Below, in pieces: positions 11,884 to 21,290 of a stretch of DNA of 64,000 bases. Source of the stretch: Anaerolineaceae bacterium (GTDB lineage: Bacteria; Chloroflexota; Anaerolineae; Anaerolineales; UBA11657). The notes under the pieces are model-generated. The model was not told where the DNA came from and did not search any database. It saw nothing but the letters and a program-made list of their open reading frames with translations. Numbering within the stretch: position 1 is the stretch's first letter; each line of letters opens with the position of its first letter. The translations under genes and the position numbers were made by a program. The DNA lies in NCBI GenBank assembly GCA_003569365.1, contig BGOS01000006.1, positions 1 to 64,000 on the forward strand, read 5' to 3'.

Positions 11884-12717
11884 ATGCCCAATACAAAAAG
11901 AAGTTTCTCTAAACGCGTGGCCGAATTCTACCAATGGCGAATTCGCAACCGTCTCACACGAGCCTACCGTGTATTGGGACCCCGGTTCCAATCCGTAACT
12001 GTGCGCGGACTTTCGATCCGCTTGTTAATCAGTTCGGATATCGAGCAATACCGCCTAGACTCTTATTCAGCAAAAGAGCCGGAAACATTAGACTGGATCG
12101 ATCGAAAAGTGCAATCGGGAACTGTGTTTTTCGACATTGGCGCAAACATAGGCCTCTATTCACTTTACACAGCTGCGCGGAACCCGGATGCCACTGTGTA
12201 TGCTTTTGAGCCCGAAGCCCAGAATCACGCCCACCTCTGTCAGAATATATTTGTAAACAACTTTACGAACGTGACCCCGTGCGCCATTGCACTAGGGCCA
12301 GCCGAGGAACTAAGCACATTTCACATAAGCACAATGGACGCAGGGAGTGCGCTACATTCGCTGAATGCCCCCAATCAACTGCGCATCGGTGGTGCGCGAT
12401 CAGTGTTTCAACAAAAGGTCTATGCAACCTCGCTCAATGCACTAACCGGAAAACTAGGGATGCCCTTCCCACACTGCATAAAACTTGACGTGGACGGATT
12501 GGAGTATGAAATTTTGGGGAGCGCCAGCCAGCTCTTTAGCAATCCAACCTTGCGCACGATCCTGTTGGAGGTCACCGGGGAGTTTTCAAATCCCGCATCA
12601 GAAGCCGCGCGGGTTAAGACCATGCTTGAGCCTTATGGCTTTGGAATAGAGAACATGGGGGCCGAAACTTTAACCGGGAGCGGGGAAGCGGTGAGAAATA
12701 CAGTTTTCAGCCGCTGA
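11884..12717 (+). CDS. FkbM-family SAM-dependent methyltransferase
   Basis: Contains the SAM-binding motif VFFDIGANIGLYSLY, the following acidic VYAFEPEAQNHA and the later CIKLDVDGLEYEILGSA, the order typical of the FkbM family. FkbM-type enzymes O-methylate polyketides, sugars or glycans; the substrate here cannot be told. The gene looks less GC-biased at third codon positions than its neighbours and has no related genes around it, which fits horizontal acquisition but was judged by eye only. Confidence 0.85.
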   Translation: MPNTKRSFSKRVAEFYQWRIRNRLTRAYRVLGPRFQSVTVRGLSIRLLISSDIEQYRLDSYSAKEPETLDWIDRKVQSGTVFFDIGANIGLYSLYTAARNPDATVYAFEPEAQNHAHLCQNIFVNNFTNVTPCAIALGPAEELSTFHISTMDAGSALHSLNAPNQLRIGGARSVFQQKVYATSLNALTGKLGMPFPHCIKLDVDGLEYEILGSASQLFSNPTLRTILLEVTGEFSNPASEAARVKTMLEPYGFGIENMGAETLTGSGEAVRNTVFSR

Positions 12718-12914
12718 ACACATCCAGACAAGAAATATTATCAAAAGCCAACTATCTGGCTGCAACCACAACCGAGACGCCAGGTATTTTGGTCGAGTGT
12801 CGGAGCCAAAGTCAGGAAACTTTCACCCCTCGCTGAATGATTTTTATAATTACCGCCTACCTTTCAAACTTCAACTAAAGTCCACGCAGGACACCAGTCA
12901 TTAGTTATGTTTCA

Positions 12915-13130
12915 CTACTTGCGACTCCAGTACGCCACCTGCCGATCAGCTGGCTTGGCCGCTTCCGGTTGGGTTGCGCGCAAAATATCAGCATACGGCA
13001 GCAGGCCCACATAACCGGCCGCATTGTCTGGATCTACAAGAGCCCTATAAGCCGACTGCACCAGGCTCCAATAATCGGATGTGCCGTTGTCTGTGGTCTG
13101 CGGCAAATTGTTCTCAACCTGTTGATCCAT
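12915..13130 (-). CDS. Small hypothetical protein, 71 residues
   Basis: Not recognised. An acidic, glutamine-rich N-terminus (MDQQVENNLPQTTDNGTSDY) is followed by an amphipathic region and a basic end. A well-placed AGGAG lies eight bases before the ATG, which is the main reason to accept it. No membrane segment or signal peptide is seen. Confidence 0.5.
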   Translation of the reverse strand: MDQQVENNLPQTTDNGTSDYWSLVQSAYRALVDPDNAAGYVGLLPYADILRATQPEAAKPADRQVAYWSRK

Positions 13131-13362
13131 TTAGCATGCTCCTAGACTAATCTTGTGCAGTTTCTTTCGCCGAACTAATTACTGGAGATTGCACGAAGCA
13201 CATGCACGGCGGCACTGTACTGGCGTAACTTTCTTGCTGTGGTTTTCGGCGGAAGTCATCTTGCGCGCATAAAACAAGGCTAAATGCGGACCACAACCGG
13301 GATTTCCGCGCAGTGGGCTGGACAACAATCGATTGTGAAAGCACCCAAGCTGCCGGGTTGAC

Positions 13363-13368
13363 TATAAT
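13363..13368 (+). promoter_or_regulatory. Consensus -10 element of menA, implying a leaderless message
   Basis: TATAAT ends seven bases before the A of the menA ATG at 13375. Transcription would therefore start at or next to the start codon. No good -35 is visible and there is no Shine-Dalgarno sequence. Confidence 0.5.
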
Positions 13369-13374
13369 ATTTTT

Positions 13375-14271
13375 ATGTCGGAGCCCACTTCCACATTTGC
13401 TTTGAGTGCGTGGATTTTGGCTTCCCGGCCACGTACTTTGTTCGCGGCCGCGGCGCCCGTGGTGGTTGGCAGTGCCATTGCCATACGCGACGGCGGGTTC
13501 GCATTACAGCCGGCACTTGCTGCGCTGTTCGGTGCGCTCTTGCTTCAGGTTGGCTCCAACCTCGCCAACGACGTTTTCGATTTCCAGCGTGGCGCCGACG
13601 CACCGGACCGTGTTGGCCCGCTGCGTGTTACACAGGCCGGCCTCCTAACGCCTGTGCAAGTAATGCGCGGCATGTGGATCGTCTTCGCGGTCTCGCTCAT
13701 TCCCGGCCTCTATCTTGCCGCTCGCGGCGGTTGGCCGGTAATCGCAATCGGCGTCTCTGCCATCGCCGCCGCAATCCTTTATACCGGCGGCCCACTGCCC
13801 TACGGCTACAAGGGCCTTGGCGAAATCTTTGTTTTCCTGTTCTTCGGGCTTGTGGCAGTTAGCGGCACTTACTACGTGCAAACCAGCACGTTGACGTGGC
13901 TCGCCATCGCCGCGAGCATCCCGGTCGGCTTGCTTACCAGTGCAATATTGAGCGTGAACAATTTACGAGACATGGGGCCAGACCGGGCAGCCGGCAAGAT
14001 CACGCTCGCAGTGCGCCTCGGCATGCGCGGCGCACGCATTGAGTACTTGCTGCTCCTCGGGCTGGCTTTTGCCGCCCCGCCCGCTCTCGCCGCAGCCGGG
14101 CTAGCATCCGTCTGGGTAATGCTCACGTGGCTCAGCGGGCCGCTGGCTGAGCGGCAGGCACGCATTGTTGTCACGCAAACCGGGGCCGCCCTCAACGCCG
14201 CGCTTGCGGGAACAGCGCTGCTTACCTTCGTATTCTCACTGCTGTTCGCTGCCGGCCTTACCGTCCAATAA
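13375..14271 (+). CDS. menA: 1,4-dihydroxy-2-naphthoate polyprenyltransferase
   Basis: Integral membrane UbiA-family prenyltransferase that joins the isoprenoid tail to DHNA, giving demethylmenaquinone. Seen: ASRPRTL near the N-terminus, the Mg-prenyl-diphosphate motif NLANDVFDFQRG near 61-72, GGPLPYGYKGLGE, and the second motif SVNNLRDMGPDRAAGK. The 298 residues include about eight or nine hydrophobic helices. It faces the menF-menD-menB-menE operon, and its last 36 bases overlap the end of menE on the other strand. Translation is probably leaderless. Confidence 0.95.
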   Translation: MSEPTSTFALSAWILASRPRTLFAAAAPVVVGSAIAIRDGGFALQPALAALFGALLLQVGSNLANDVFDFQRGADAPDRVGPLRVTQAGLLTPVQVMRGMWIVFAVSLIPGLYLAARGGWPVIAIGVSAIAAAILYTGGPLPYGYKGLGEIFVFLFFGLVAVSGTYYVQTSTLTWLAIAASIPVGLLTSAILSVNNLRDMGPDRAAGKITLAVRLGMRGARIEYLLLLGLAFAAPPALAAAGLASVWVMLTWLSGPLAERQARIVVTQTGAALNAALAGTALLTFVFSLLFAAGLTVQ

Positions 14272-15708
14272 TTCCGCAACGCCAAACGCTGCGCGTAACT
14301 CCGCCCGCTGCACTTTCCCCGCCGAATTGCGCGGAAGTGAGTCCATTACCTGCCAGCTGCGCGGCACCTTGTATCCAGCCAGCTTCATGCGGCAAGCACG
14401 CTGCAAGTCACCAACTTCAAGTTTCAGTTCCGCCTTCGCAACAACAGCTGCACCCACACGCTGTCCCCAATCCGCGTCAGGTAAACCAACCACACAACAC
14501 TCCGCCACAGCCGGGTGCGCCAACAGCACTGCCTCAACCTCCGCCGGATAAACATTTTCTCCGCCACTCACAATCAGATCGACGCGCCGCTGCAATACAA
14601 ACAAATCACCAGCGTCATCCAGGTAACCAAGATCTCCCGTAAACAACGCACCGCCCCGCAGCGCAGCGTTGGTCGCGAGCACATCTTTGTAGTAGGCATT
14701 CATCACAGTCGGACCCGCCACACAGATCTCGCCAACTTCGCCGGGCGCCAGCTGCTGCCCGCGGCTGCCCACCACCTCCACGCTAATGCCGGCCAGCGGC
14801 CGGCCAACGCTGGCCGGTTTCGCAAGTGCGCCAGCTGGCGTTGCAGTCACTGCCTGTGCTGCCGTTTCGGTCATGCCATAAGTTGGGAAGATCGGCCAGC
14901 CCAGCGCGAGCGCACGCAATACCAGTTCCGCCGGCGCAGCAGCCCCGCCAAGGAGGACGCAGCGCAAGCTGGACGACGCCTCAGCGCCGGCAGCCAGCAG
15001 GCGTTGCAGCATTGTAGGCACAAGCGAAATGATGGTGATGTGCCCAGCAGCAATTGCGGCGGTTACCAAGCTCGCGTCGAACCCTGCTTGCAACTCAATC
15101 GCGGTTCCATAAATGCAGCTCCGCAAAGCTGCTGCCAACCCACCCACGTGGTAGAGCGGCATGCACAGCAGCCAGCAGTCATTTGGCATCACGCCCAAGC
15201 GCTGTGCAGAAGCTTGTGCGCCCGCAAGCAAGTTGCTACTCGTCAGCTGTACTGCCTTTGGGCGCCCGCTGGTCCCGGACGTGAACATTAGAAACTGCGC
15301 AGCGCAGCGCGCCTTGACTCTCAGCGCTGGCGCCGTAGCAATTGTTCCGGGCAACTCCAGCCGCGGGCAATCCAGCGCTTTGGCCAGATCAGCGGTGGCT
15401 GCGTTGCAGACAAGCAGCGCCACATCGGCATACTCGATCTGCCATTGCAGTTCCACTTTGGTCAGGCGTGTATTGAGCGGGACCAGCACCGCCGCGAGGC
15501 GCATTACTGCATGCACCAGCACAACGAATTCCGGGCAGTTGGGCAGCAGAACTGCCACATGACTGCCGTTCACAACACCAGCGGCAACAAGACACGCAGC
15601 CATCTCAGTAGCAGCAGCATCCAAGTCCGCGTAACACCAACGGGAAGTGCCAAACCTCACTGCCAATGCCGCCGGGTTGCGCACTGCCTGGTCCGCCAGC
15701 CAATCCAT
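14236..15708 (-). CDS. menE: o-Succinylbenzoate--CoA ligase
   Basis: Adenylate-forming enzyme that activates o-succinylbenzoate to OSB-CoA for MenB. At 490 residues it shows the P-loop LMFTSGTSGRPKAVQL, the adenine region PTYGMTETAAQ, FTGDLGYLDDAGDLFVLQRR and the C-terminal lysine motif LPRNSAGKVQRAEL. A general acyl-CoA ligase cannot be ruled out from motifs alone, but its place 69 bases after menB supports MenE. It is the last gene of the minus-strand men operon. Confidence 0.92.
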   Translation of the reverse strand: MDWLADQAVRNPAALAVRFGTSRWCYADLDAAATEMAACLVAAGVVNGSHVAVLLPNCPEFVVLVHAVMRLAAVLVPLNTRLTKVELQWQIEYADVALLVCNAATADLAKALDCPRLELPGTIATAPALRVKARCAAQFLMFTSGTSGRPKAVQLTSSNLLAGAQASAQRLGVMPNDCWLLCMPLYHVGGLAAALRSCIYGTAIELQAGFDASLVTAAIAAGHITIISLVPTMLQRLLAAGAEASSSLRCVLLGGAAAPAELVLRALALGWPIFPTYGMTETAAQAVTATPAGALAKPASVGRPLAGISVEVVGSRGQQLAPGEVGEICVAGPTVMNAYYKDVLATNAALRGGALFTGDLGYLDDAGDLFVLQRRVDLIVSGGENVYPAEVEAVLLAHPAVAECCVVGLPDADWGQRVGAAVVAKAELKLEVGDLQRACRMKLAGYKVPRSWQVMDSLPRNSAGKVQRAELRAAFGVAELLDGKAGSEQQ

Positions 15709-15777
15709 TATTCTAAAAAGAAATCAATCACTCGCCCATCACAATTCACAAGCAACAGAGAAACCCACGCACAATAT

Positions 15778-16614
15778 TCATGGACGCCAGGGGAATTTTC
15801 CAAACTCCGGGTTGCGCTTCTCTCTATAGGCGGCGTTGCCCTCCTGACCCTCCTCGCTCATGTAGTACATCATTGTCGCGTTACCCGCCAGCTCCTGCAA
15901 TCCAAGCTGGCCGTCGCAATCGGCGTTCATTGCTGCTTTGAGAAAGCGAATGGCAATCGGACTCTTTGCAAGAATTTCGCGCGCCCAATTCATGCCCTCG
16001 TGCTCCAGCTGCGCCGTCGGTACAACGGCGTTGACGAGGCCCATCTGCAACGCATCCTGCGCGCTGTACTGCCGGCACAGATACCAGATCTCGCGCGCTT
16101 TCTTCTGCCCCACAATGCGCGCAAGATAACTGCTGCCGAGCCCGCCATCAAAGCTGCCAACTTTGGGGCCGGTCTGCCCAAAGACCGCATTCTCGGCAGC
16201 AATCGTCAGGTCACACACAACATGCAGCACATGACCGCCACCAATTGCATAGCCAGCCACCAAAGCAATTACCGGCTTTGGTATCGATCGAATGATGCGC
16301 TGCAGCTGCAGCACATTGAGGCGCGCGACGCCCTCATTGTCCACGTATCCGCCATACCCGCGCACGCGCTGGTCGCCACCGCTGCAAAAAGCATACTTGC
16401 CATCTTTTGCCGGCCCGTTGCCGGTCAGCAAGATGGTGCCCACCTGCTGATCGTGCCAAACATGATTGAATGCCTCAATCATTTCATCAATCGTCTGCGG
16501 CCGGAATGCGTTGCGCACTTCCGGCCGGTTAAATGCTATCCGCGCAACACCCTCAGCTTTTTGATAGGTGATGTCCTCGTATTCCTTAACAGTCGACCAC
16601 TGCAATACTTCCAT
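15778..16614 (-). CDS. menB: 1,4-dihydroxy-2-naphthoyl-CoA synthase
   Basis: Crotonase-fold enzyme that closes the second ring of OSB-CoA to DHNA-CoA. The 278 residues carry [14 protein letters not shown], the MenB-specific [11 protein letters not shown], the oxyanion loop [23 protein letters not shown] and the C-terminal [16 protein letters not shown] lies seven bases before the ATG. It lies between menD and menE in the same operon. Confidence 0.97.
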   Translation of the reverse strand: MEVLQWSTVKEYEDITYQKAEGVARIAFNRPEVRNAFRPQTIDEMIEAFNHVWHDQQVGTILLTGNGPAKDGKYAFCSGGDQRVRGYGGYVDNEGVARLNVLQLQRIIRSIPKPVIALVAGYAIGGGHVLHVVCDLTIAAENAVFGQTGPKVGSFDGGLGSSYLARIVGQKKAREIWYLCRQYSAQDALQMGLVNAVVPTAQLEHEGMNWAREILAKSPIAIRFLKAAMNADCDGQLGLQELAGNATMMYYMSEEGQEGNAAYREKRNPEFGKFPWRP

Positions 16615-16676
16615 TATTTCACTCCTGGAGTAAGAATTTCAAATTACTAAATTGACCGGGCGCACACTGCACCGTA

Positions 16677-18443
16677 CTACTGAACGGTATCCCGCAGTGA
16701 TGAGAGGATGCGCTGCCGCACCAACTCATCAGCAGCTGAATCTGTCTGCACTTCGATCAACTGACTACCGCTGCGGCCCAGCGCTGCACTGAATGCAGCG
16801 CCAAATTCCCGGATGTGCCGCACTAACTGATAGCGCAGCCCAAAAAGTGTCGCCACACCCGAGAACTCCAGCCCATGTGGCGTCAGGAAGAGGTCGGTAA
16901 AAACCGGCTCGAACTGCGCAACTGGCAAACGCCGGAAGATACCGCCGCCGTCATTGTTGAGCACAACGATAATAGCGTGCAAGCCGCAGCGCCGCAGCGC
17001 CAATAGTGCATTGAAGTCATGGTAAAACGCAATGTCACCCAACACTAAAGTGACACGCTGGCCACTGCTGGCCGCGACTCCCAGTGCGCTGGAAATTGTT
17101 CCATCAATGCCGCTGGCGCCCCGATTACAGTAAACCGGCATTTGGGTTGTGCGCACCGCCGCAAACTGATCTAAGTGCCTCACTGGCAAACTGCTGGCAA
17201 TGAACAGCGGAGCACCAGCCGGATGCGCAGCGGCCACCGACGCCACCACGCTGCCCTCCACACCATCAGACTCAAACGCAGCCGCAACCGCCATGGATGC
17301 CCGCGCCTCGCAGGCCGCCCACTGCCCGGCCCACCCGGCCGCAACCAGCGGCGGGTGCGCCGCGAGCGCTGCGGAAACTGCATCACACAGCTCAGCGGGA
17401 TTGCATTGCAACAAGGCACTCAATCGGTGCGAAGGATCCTCGTAGGCGCCGCTGTCACTGATAAGAATCTGAGTCGTACTAGTGCCATCAATCAAGCGCT
17501 CAAGCGCAGCCGAAATTGGCGGTGCGCCAAATCGCAGAATCAAATCAGGCGCAGAAAGTACCGCACTCCCAATGTAGTTCTCGTACAGTCCAAACACCAG
17601 ATCCGCGGAACCATCCGGATGGCGCGCAAAGCGCACGCCAGAAAGCGCGTCCGCAAGCACTGGCACCCGCAACTGTGCTGCAAGGCGCTGCACGGCAGCG
17701 ACAAACGCCGCGCCAGCGCAGCGCGGCCCGCACACAATCAGCGGCCGCGCAGAGTTCTGCAGGGCAGCAACAACACTGTGCAACTGCTCATCGCTCGGCG
17801 TTTGTGCACCGCTTGAAATCTGCAGGTGAAGCCTATCGCGGTCCATATCGCCAGCGCCCAGTGGATCGCGGATGATGTCACCAGGCACTACGGTTGGCTC
17901 CAGAGGCTTGCGGAAAGGAAAGTTCAGGTGCACTGCACCCGCCGGCACACCAGCTGCAACCGCCAGCGCGCGATCCGCCAAACTGCACAAGTAGCGCAAC
18001 ATTAACTCCGATGGATTAGCTTCTGGCAGCGCCACATCTTGAAACCAGCGCACCTGGTCGCCGTAGAGTTTCACCTGATCGACGGTCTGGTTTGCCCCGG
18101 ACGCTCGCGCCTCTGGCGGCCGGTCGGCAGTCAGCACAAGCATCGGCACGCGCGCGTGATTGGCCTCCACAATCGCCGGCAGGAAGTTGGCAGCCGCGGT
18201 GCCACTGGTGCACAAAACCGCAGCGGCACGCCCGCTCTGCAGCCCGATGCCCAGCGCAAAAAAGGCAGCGCTGCGTTCATCCAGCAGCGAGTACACCGTA
18301 ATGCGCGGGTTTGCAGCAAAAGCAAACGCGAGCGGCGTGGAACGCGAGCCCGGCGCAATTACGGCCGCTTGCAGCCCGGCGCGCGCCAGCTCATCCACAA
18401 AAGTGGAAGCCCACAGCATGTTGCGGTTGGCAGAACTTAGCAT
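16677..18443 (-). CDS. menD: SEPHCHC synthase (MenD)
   Basis: Thiamine-diphosphate enzyme that adds the succinyl-semialdehyde unit from 2-oxoglutarate to isochorismate, the committed step of classical menaquinone synthesis. At 588 residues it has the N-terminal APGSRSTPLAFAF and DERSAAFFALG, the CTSGTAAANFLPA segment, and a C-terminal ThDP site with VLGDIAFYHDFNALL and VVLNNDGGGIF. It follows the flavin-binding protein by 62 bases and precedes menB by 62 bases. menH and menC are not in the window. Confidence 0.96.
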   Translation of the reverse strand: MLSSANRNMLWASTFVDELARAGLQAAVIAPGSRSTPLAFAFAANPRITVYSLLDERSAAFFALGIGLQSGRAAAVLCTSGTAAANFLPAIVEANHARVPMLVLTADRPPEARASGANQTVDQVKLYGDQVRWFQDVALPEANPSELMLRYLCSLADRALAVAAGVPAGAVHLNFPFRKPLEPTVVPGDIIRDPLGAGDMDRDRLHLQISSGAQTPSDEQLHSVVAALQNSARPLIVCGPRCAGAAFVAAVQRLAAQLRVPVLADALSGVRFARHPDGSADLVFGLYENYIGSAVLSAPDLILRFGAPPISAALERLIDGTSTTQILISDSGAYEDPSHRLSALLQCNPAELCDAVSAALAAHPPLVAAGWAGQWAACEARASMAVAAAFESDGVEGSVVASVAAAHPAGAPLFIASSLPVRHLDQFAAVRTTQMPVYCNRGASGIDGTISSALGVAASSGQRVTLVLGDIAFYHDFNALLALRRCGLHAIIVVLNNDGGGIFRRLPVAQFEPVFTDLFLTPHGLEFSGVATLFGLRYQLVRHIREFGAAFSAALGRSGSQLIEVQTDSAADELVRQRILSSLRDTVQ

Positions 18444-18505
18444 GCGCTCAAATTAAGACCCAATTACAAACCACATGCCGCTCATCGAAACCCAACCGTC
18501 GGTAA

Positions 18506-19161
18506 TTACTCTGACGCAAAGCCACGCAAGTATTCTGGTAGCGGCCGCGCCGGCTGCGTGCGCGGGTCCGGCACGGGCGCACTATACAAGTGGCGCATTG
18601 GAATGATGCCGGCCCACACAGGGTAATCCATGTCAGCTTCGTTATCGGTGGGCATGCCGTCTGCAATTTTTGCCGACGCACTTTCAATTGGCACAGCCAC
18701 AATGGTTGTCTGCTTCAACTCACTTTCATCCGGCTGCCGCGCGTCATTCCAACGCCCCGGAATCATGCGCTCTGCAAACAATTGCAGCGCAGCCACGCGC
18801 GCTGCGCCGCCGATCACGGGCGTTCCATGCCCGAAGAGGGTGGCAGACCGGTAATTCATGGAATGTTCAAAAATAGAGCGCGCCAGCACTAGCGCATCGG
18901 GATTGTGACTGAAATGCAGACCGCCCCGCCGGCATCAAGATGCCGCAGCATGCGGCTGGCACGCGAACCGTGCAGCAGAATCTGGTCGCCATCGCGCGCA
19001 TGCATCGTAGGTGTCACATACACCTGCCCGTCAATCACATAGCCCACGCTGCAGATCAGTGCCGCATCCACCACAGCGTAAATGCTCGCGGCATCGTACT
19101 GCCCCTTTTCGGGCAGCCGTTTCACTTTGTTTAGCGGGGTTTTTGGATACTCATGTGCCAT
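18506..19161 (-). CDS. Pyridoxamine 5'-phosphate oxidase-like flavin-binding protein, one frameshift
   Basis: The N-terminal half (MAHEYPKTPLNKVKRLPEKGQYD, a split-barrel with ARDGDQILLHGSRASRML) and C-terminal half (SIFEHSMNYRSATLFG, then PVWAGIIPM) match one protein of the PNPOx-like, FMN- or heme-binding split-barrel superfamily, about 218 residues. The frame breaks near 18900-18902, where one C is missing from a CCC run (expected I-P-D-A-L-V-L-A-R). The ATG at 19161 is chosen because GGAGA lies six bases upstream. It sits between menF and menD, but no role for such a protein in menaquinone synthesis is known to me. Confidence 0.8.
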
Positions 19162-19231
19162 CGCTTCTCTCCGTAATTTCAAGCTTGCTACAGCTGCATT
19201 TCACCAGTGCAGCAATTTAATCGCACGCTGC

Positions 19232-21256
19232 TTACGCACTGAGCGCATCCAGCATCGGCCGCAGCTTTAGTTCAGTCTCATTCCACTCGCGCTCCGGATC
19301 AGAGTCTGCAACAATCCCGGCGCCGGCATATAGCCGCGCAGTTGTGCCGTTGGTAACAGCGCAGCGGATGGCAACTGCCAGCAGCCCGCCGCCATTTGCG
19401 TCCAGCCAGCCCACCGGTGCGCCAAACCATCCGCGCCCCGTTGGCTCCAGTTCGGCCAGCAACTTCAGCGCCTGCACGCGCGGCACTCCGCCGAGCGCCG
19501 GCGTAGGGTGCAGCGCCGCTGCCACCGCCAACAGATCAACGCCGGCGAGCGCCTCGCCTTCAATTGCAGTTTGCAAATGCTGGATGTTGCTCAGGCGCCG
19601 CAGGTTGGGTTCCTGGGCTGCTGCCACAGTTTTTACAAACGGTTGAAGTTGGGAACAAATATCGCGCACCACCAGCTCATGCTCGCCCCGATCCTTTGCA
19701 CTTGCAAGCAACTCGCGCCCCAACGCTGCGTCCTCCGCCGCATCAACGCCCCGGCGGATCGATCCGGCCAGCGCGGTGCTGCGCAGCACATGCCCGTCAG
19801 ACTGCACCAGCAGTTCGGGCGTAGCTCCAAAGAATGCACACCCAGCCTCCGGCTCAATCAGATAGCGGTAGGTGCCCGCGTAATGCTGCTTGAGGTGGAT
19901 CAACGCCGCCAGCGGATCGATTGCGTGCGGCAACTCAAGTGCACGCGCAAGTACCACTTTTTGCAGCTCGCCGGCGCGGATCTGCGCCGTGGCAATGCGC
20001 ACGCTTGCCGCCCACTGAGCTTGTGTTTGCAGCGCAACTGCTGCCGTGGCTGGGCCCGGCACCAGCACGGCGGGATCATCTGGCAGCGCACGCAGCCGCT
20101 CCAGCTCCGCTACCACGCGCTCCTCCAAATGCTGCACATCACTGCCTGGCTGCAAGCACATGTTCAAAGTCAGCCAGACCTTTCCCTGATGGCGCGTTAA
20201 CAGCACTTGCGGCAGCACAAAACATGCTGCCGGAAACGCCGTCCACATCTCATCCGCCACCTCTTCTCGGAAGGCGAAGCCCCCGAACAATCGCGGCTGC
20301 ACTTGCGCCGGCGGCTGCTCACCGGTGGAAAGAATGCGCGCGAACACCGCAGCTGATGCGCTGCGCACGGTGTCGAAGGCAGTGCTGGCGGGAGCTACAA
20401 CACGCGCTGCTTCGCCAAACCCCGCAAAGGCGAGCGGGTTGCCCGCATGCGACCAATACAGGCGCGGCAGACCGCCTGCTTTGCGCAAAAATCCCGTGAG
20501 CGAAACAGCCGGCCATGGTACGGTGCGGCTCACAATCACGGTCTCGCCGGCAGCCAACCGGGCATGCAGGGCAGCCAGCTGTGCGGGCCGCTCCAGCTGC
20601 ACCGCAGTGGCAGACTCCACCTTGGCTGCCTCCCGCCGATTAATACGCTGCTCTGAAACACCAACGCTGCGCAGCAGAATGTTGCGCAGCGCCGGCAGCG
20701 CGCGTTCCGGTGCTGGCTCGCCAGTATGCACCCACTGGATGACCACCTCATTCAGCGCACCCATCCACGCATGCGCTGCCACTTGCGTATCAAGCGGCGG
20801 AATGGCGCCTTCATCAACCGCCTGATCAAGATAACTTTTAATAACGCGAATAAAGCGCCGGTGGACTTCAAGCCGTTTATGCTCGAATGCCGCACCCAAT
20901 CCCAGCGCCTGTACCAGCAGAATCTTTGCAAGGCTGCGATGCTGCCCAAAAGTTTCCATGCACACCCGCAGCGCAGCCTCAACGCGCTCCACGCCGTCGT
21001 GGCTTTCAGCAATCGCAGCATCCAGCCTTTCCTGCAGGCCTGCAACAAACTCCTCAACAATCGCCAGAAACATTTGCTGCTTGCCGGGAAAGTGCGAATA
21101 CAGCGAACCCTTGGACGAACTGCTCTCGGCCACAATTTCGTCCATACTGGCCTCGTGGTAGCCTTTGCGCGCAAACACGCTAATGGCCGCCTCAAGGATA
21201 CGGCGACGGGTGGCATGCACGCGCCCCTTTGGATTATTTCGCTGGAAAATAGCCAT
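19232..21256 (-). CDS. menF: TetR-family regulator fused to isochorismate synthase
   Basis: One 674-residue frame. Residues 1 to about 200 are a complete TetR regulator: helix-turn-helix RRRILEAAISVFARKGYHEA then SSSKGSLYSHFPGKQQMF, followed by an all-helical ligand domain. Residues from about 225 to the end are a complete isochorismate synthase: VSRTVPWPAVSLTGFL, LQKVVLARALEL with the catalytic Lys, GATPELLVQ, LRSTALAGSIRRG, KDRGEHELVVRDI, LHPTPALGGVPR and YAGAGIVADSDPE. A GTG at 20620 (residue 213) has GGGAGG eight bases before it and would give a free 462-residue MenF of normal size. It heads the operon making MenF, MenD, MenB and MenE. A consensus promoter and a TetR-type palindrome lie just upstream, so self-control of the operon is likely (inference). 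Confidence 0.9.
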   Translation of the reverse strand: MAIFQRNNPKGRVHATRRRILEAAISVFARKGYHEASMDEIVAESSSSKGSLYSHFPGKQQMFLAIVEEFVAGLQERLDAAIAESHDGVERVEAALRVCMETFGQHRSLAKILLVQALGLGAAFEHKRLEVHRRFIRVIKSYLDQAVDEGAIPPLDTQVAAHAWMGALNEVVIQWVHTGEPAPERALPALRNILLRSVGVSEQRINRREAAKVESATAVQLERPAQLAALHARLAAGETVIVSRTVPWPAVSLTGFLRKAGGLPRLYWSHAGNPLAFAGFGEAARVVAPASTAFDTVRSASAAVFARILSTGEQPPAQVQPRLFGGFAFREEVADEMWTAFPAACFVLPQVLLTRHQGKVWLTLNMCLQPGSDVQHLEERVVAELERLRALPDDPAVLVPGPATAAVALQTQAQWAASVRIATAQIRAGELQKVVLARALELPHAIDPLAALIHLKQHYAGTYRYLIEPEAGCAFFGATPELLVQSDGHVLRSTALAGSIRRGVDAAEDAALGRELLASAKDRGEHELVVRDICSQLQPFVKTVAAAQEPNLRRLSNIQHLQTAIEGEALAGVDLLAVAAALHPTPALGGVPRVQALKLLAELEPTGRGWFGAPVGWLDANGGGLLAVAIRCAVTNGTTARLYAGAGIVADSDPEREWNETELKLRPMLDALSA
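20618..20634 (-). promoter_or_regulatory. Candidate internal translation start for stand-alone MenF
   Basis: On the minus strand GGGAGG (20629-20634), an 8-base spacer, then GTG (20618-20620), in frame with the TetR-MenF fusion at Val213. The product would start VESATAVQLERP and be 462 residues, the normal length of an isochorismate synthase. Confidence 0.5.
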
Positions 21257-21266
21257 TATTCACTGA

Positions 21267-21280
21267 ACTGACTGGTCAGT
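21267..21280. promoter_or_regulatory. TetR-type operator candidate at the start of the men operon
   Basis: Perfect inverted repeat ACTGAC-TG-GTCAGT. It starts 11 bases before the TetR-MenF start codon and lies immediately after the predicted transcription start. The sequence resembles the ACTGACC/GGTCAGT operators of several TetR-family repressors. Confidence 0.65.
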
Positions 21281-21290
21281 CTACTTTGGA

